From positions 1 through 14,714 of the forward strand of contig CANGNR010000021.1 in assembly GCA_947455385.1 (NCBI GenBank): a stretch of DNA of 14,714 nucleotides. The letters run 5' to 3'. Shown in pieces: positions 14,028-14,714 of this stretch (the first letter of the stretch is position 1; each line of letters opens with the position of its first letter). A model generated the notes under the pieces. That model did not search any database. It had not been told where the DNA came from and worked only from the letters and a program-made list of their open reading frames with translations. The position numbers and the translations under genes were made by a program. Origin of the DNA: Microbacteriaceae bacterium. Lineage in GTDB: Bacteria; Actinomycetota; Actinomycetes; Actinomycetales; Microbacteriaceae.

Positions 14028-14714
14028 CTAGGCCGTTCTGGTGATGTGCACCGAGACAAACAACTCGGATGTGCAGTCGGCCGAATAGACCCCTCGAAGC
14101 GGCGGCACGTCGTCGTAGTCGCGGCCGTGCCCAACGACGATGTGGCGCTGAGTTATAGCGGTGTCATTGGTTGGGTCATAGCCGAACCACTCGCCCGCGA
14201 ACCACTCGATCCAAGCGTGTGACTCGCTAACCGCGCGATCGCCGATTTCTGGCTCGAGCTTGGGGTGCAGGTAACCGCTGACGTACCGCGCAGGGATTCC
14301 GACCGACCGCAGCGCACCGAGCGCAAGGTGCGCAAAGTCTTGACAAACGCCAACCCTCGCCGACCACGCTTCGGTGGCAATCGAGTTGACTCCCGTGACC
14401 CCGTGTTGATACTTCACCGAATCAAAGATGAACTTGCAGACTCGAAGCGCCGTTTCGTGCGGACCAAACTCGGCGGCGATCTTCTTAGCAAACTTCGCGA
14501 GGTCGCTGGGCGGGGTGGTTCGCCTCGTCTGCGTGGATGCGTCGGTGAGCTCCAAGTCAGAGTGGGCGGCGACTGTCAGGGCATCCCAGCTGGCGGTGGT
14601 ATCGGCCTCGCCCGTGGGGCGCACCTCGACCACCGAAACTGCGTTGATGAGCAACTCCCGATGCGGTTCGAGAACCTCAAACATAACCGGATGCGACCCG
14701 AAGAAGTCGGTGAA
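14028..14714 (-). CDS. Transglutaminase-like cysteine protease family protein (partial, N-terminus beyond window)
   Basis: The frame is open to the window's right edge; a Met at 14684 is not taken as the start because the upstream residues (FTDFFGSHPV) fit the bacterial transglutaminase N-terminal domain, in which an aromatic-x-D-x-x-G strand precedes the F-x-V/I-x-x-P-H segment. Counting from that Met, the transglutaminase core shows the catalytic triad: Cys114 in RVGVCQDFAHLAL, His156 in SESHAWIEWF and Asp170 in GYDPTND. YLHPKLEP and HIVVGHGRDYDDVPPLRG are typical of this bacterial family. Members are usually cytoplasmic and encoded beside alpha-E and ATP-grasp-type genes; none is visible here because the sequence ends. 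The catalysed reaction in bacteria is mostly undefined, possibly amide or isopeptide hydrolysis or transfer. Confidence 0.88.
   Translation of the reverse strand, partial: FTDFFGSHPVMFEVLEPHRELLINAVSVVEVRPTGEADTTASWDALTVAAHSDLELTDASTQTRRTTPPSDLAKFAKKIAAEFGPHETALRVCKFIFDSVKYQHGVTGVNSIATEAWSARVGVCQDFAHLALGALRSVGIPARYVSGYLHPKLEPEIGDRAVSESHAWIEWFAGEWFGYDPTNDTAITQRHIVVGHGRDYDDVPPLRGVYSADCTSELFVSVHITRTA

Overview
The window looks like a piece of chromosome from a high-GC, single-membrane actinobacterium, probably a small-genome Microbacteriaceae-type organism. The reasons are the GC-rich codons, frequent GTG/TTG starts, a mannosyltransferase of the actinobacterial MgtA type, Sec signal peptides on secreted proteins without outer-membrane machinery, and extreme compaction with neighbouring stop codons that abut or overlap. 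The exact taxon is inference. Fourteen protein genes are seen, two of them cut by the window edges. No RNA gene, insertion sequence, CRISPR array or phage gene was recognised, and no stretch longer than about 210 bases lacks a gene.

Region 1 (1-4596, + strand) is a cell-surface polysaccharide block. It holds the tail of a membrane-bound family 2 glycosyltransferase, galU (UDP-glucose supply), an unusual fusion of a DxD nucleotide-sugar transferase-like domain with a polysaccharide pyruvyl transferase-like domain, a six-helix protein resembling the membrane half of an ABC exporter without an ATPase, and a soluble family 2 glycosyltransferase. Region 2 (4593-5741, - strand) is a single MgtA-type GT4 mannosyltransferase that converges on region 1 with overlapping stop codons and has a candidate leaderless promoter.

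Region 3 (5943-9044, + strand) is a tight four-gene lipid operon: a PlsC-type acyltransferase fused to a polytopic membrane domain, a small three-helix membrane protein, a CDP-alcohol phosphatidyltransferase with an altered metal-binding motif, and a CdsA-type cytidylyltransferase with an altered signature. Together they could acylate a lipid precursor, activate it with CTP and transfer the phosphatidyl group to an alcohol. This may be a second phospholipid route beside the housekeeping one, and is the best candidate here for an undescribed system.

Region 4 (9045-14000) carries secreted surface proteins. On the - strand are a 824-residue RTX-repeat/Ig-like protein and then a protein with signal peptide, SUEL-type lectin-like, PA14, fibronectin III and OmpA-like domains. 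Diverging from them on the + strand is a small secreted protein with two Fn3-like domains. The palindrome-rich 181-base divergent gap could coordinate them. Region 5 (14028-end, - strand) is the C-terminal part of a transglutaminase-like protein with an intact Cys-His-Asp triad.
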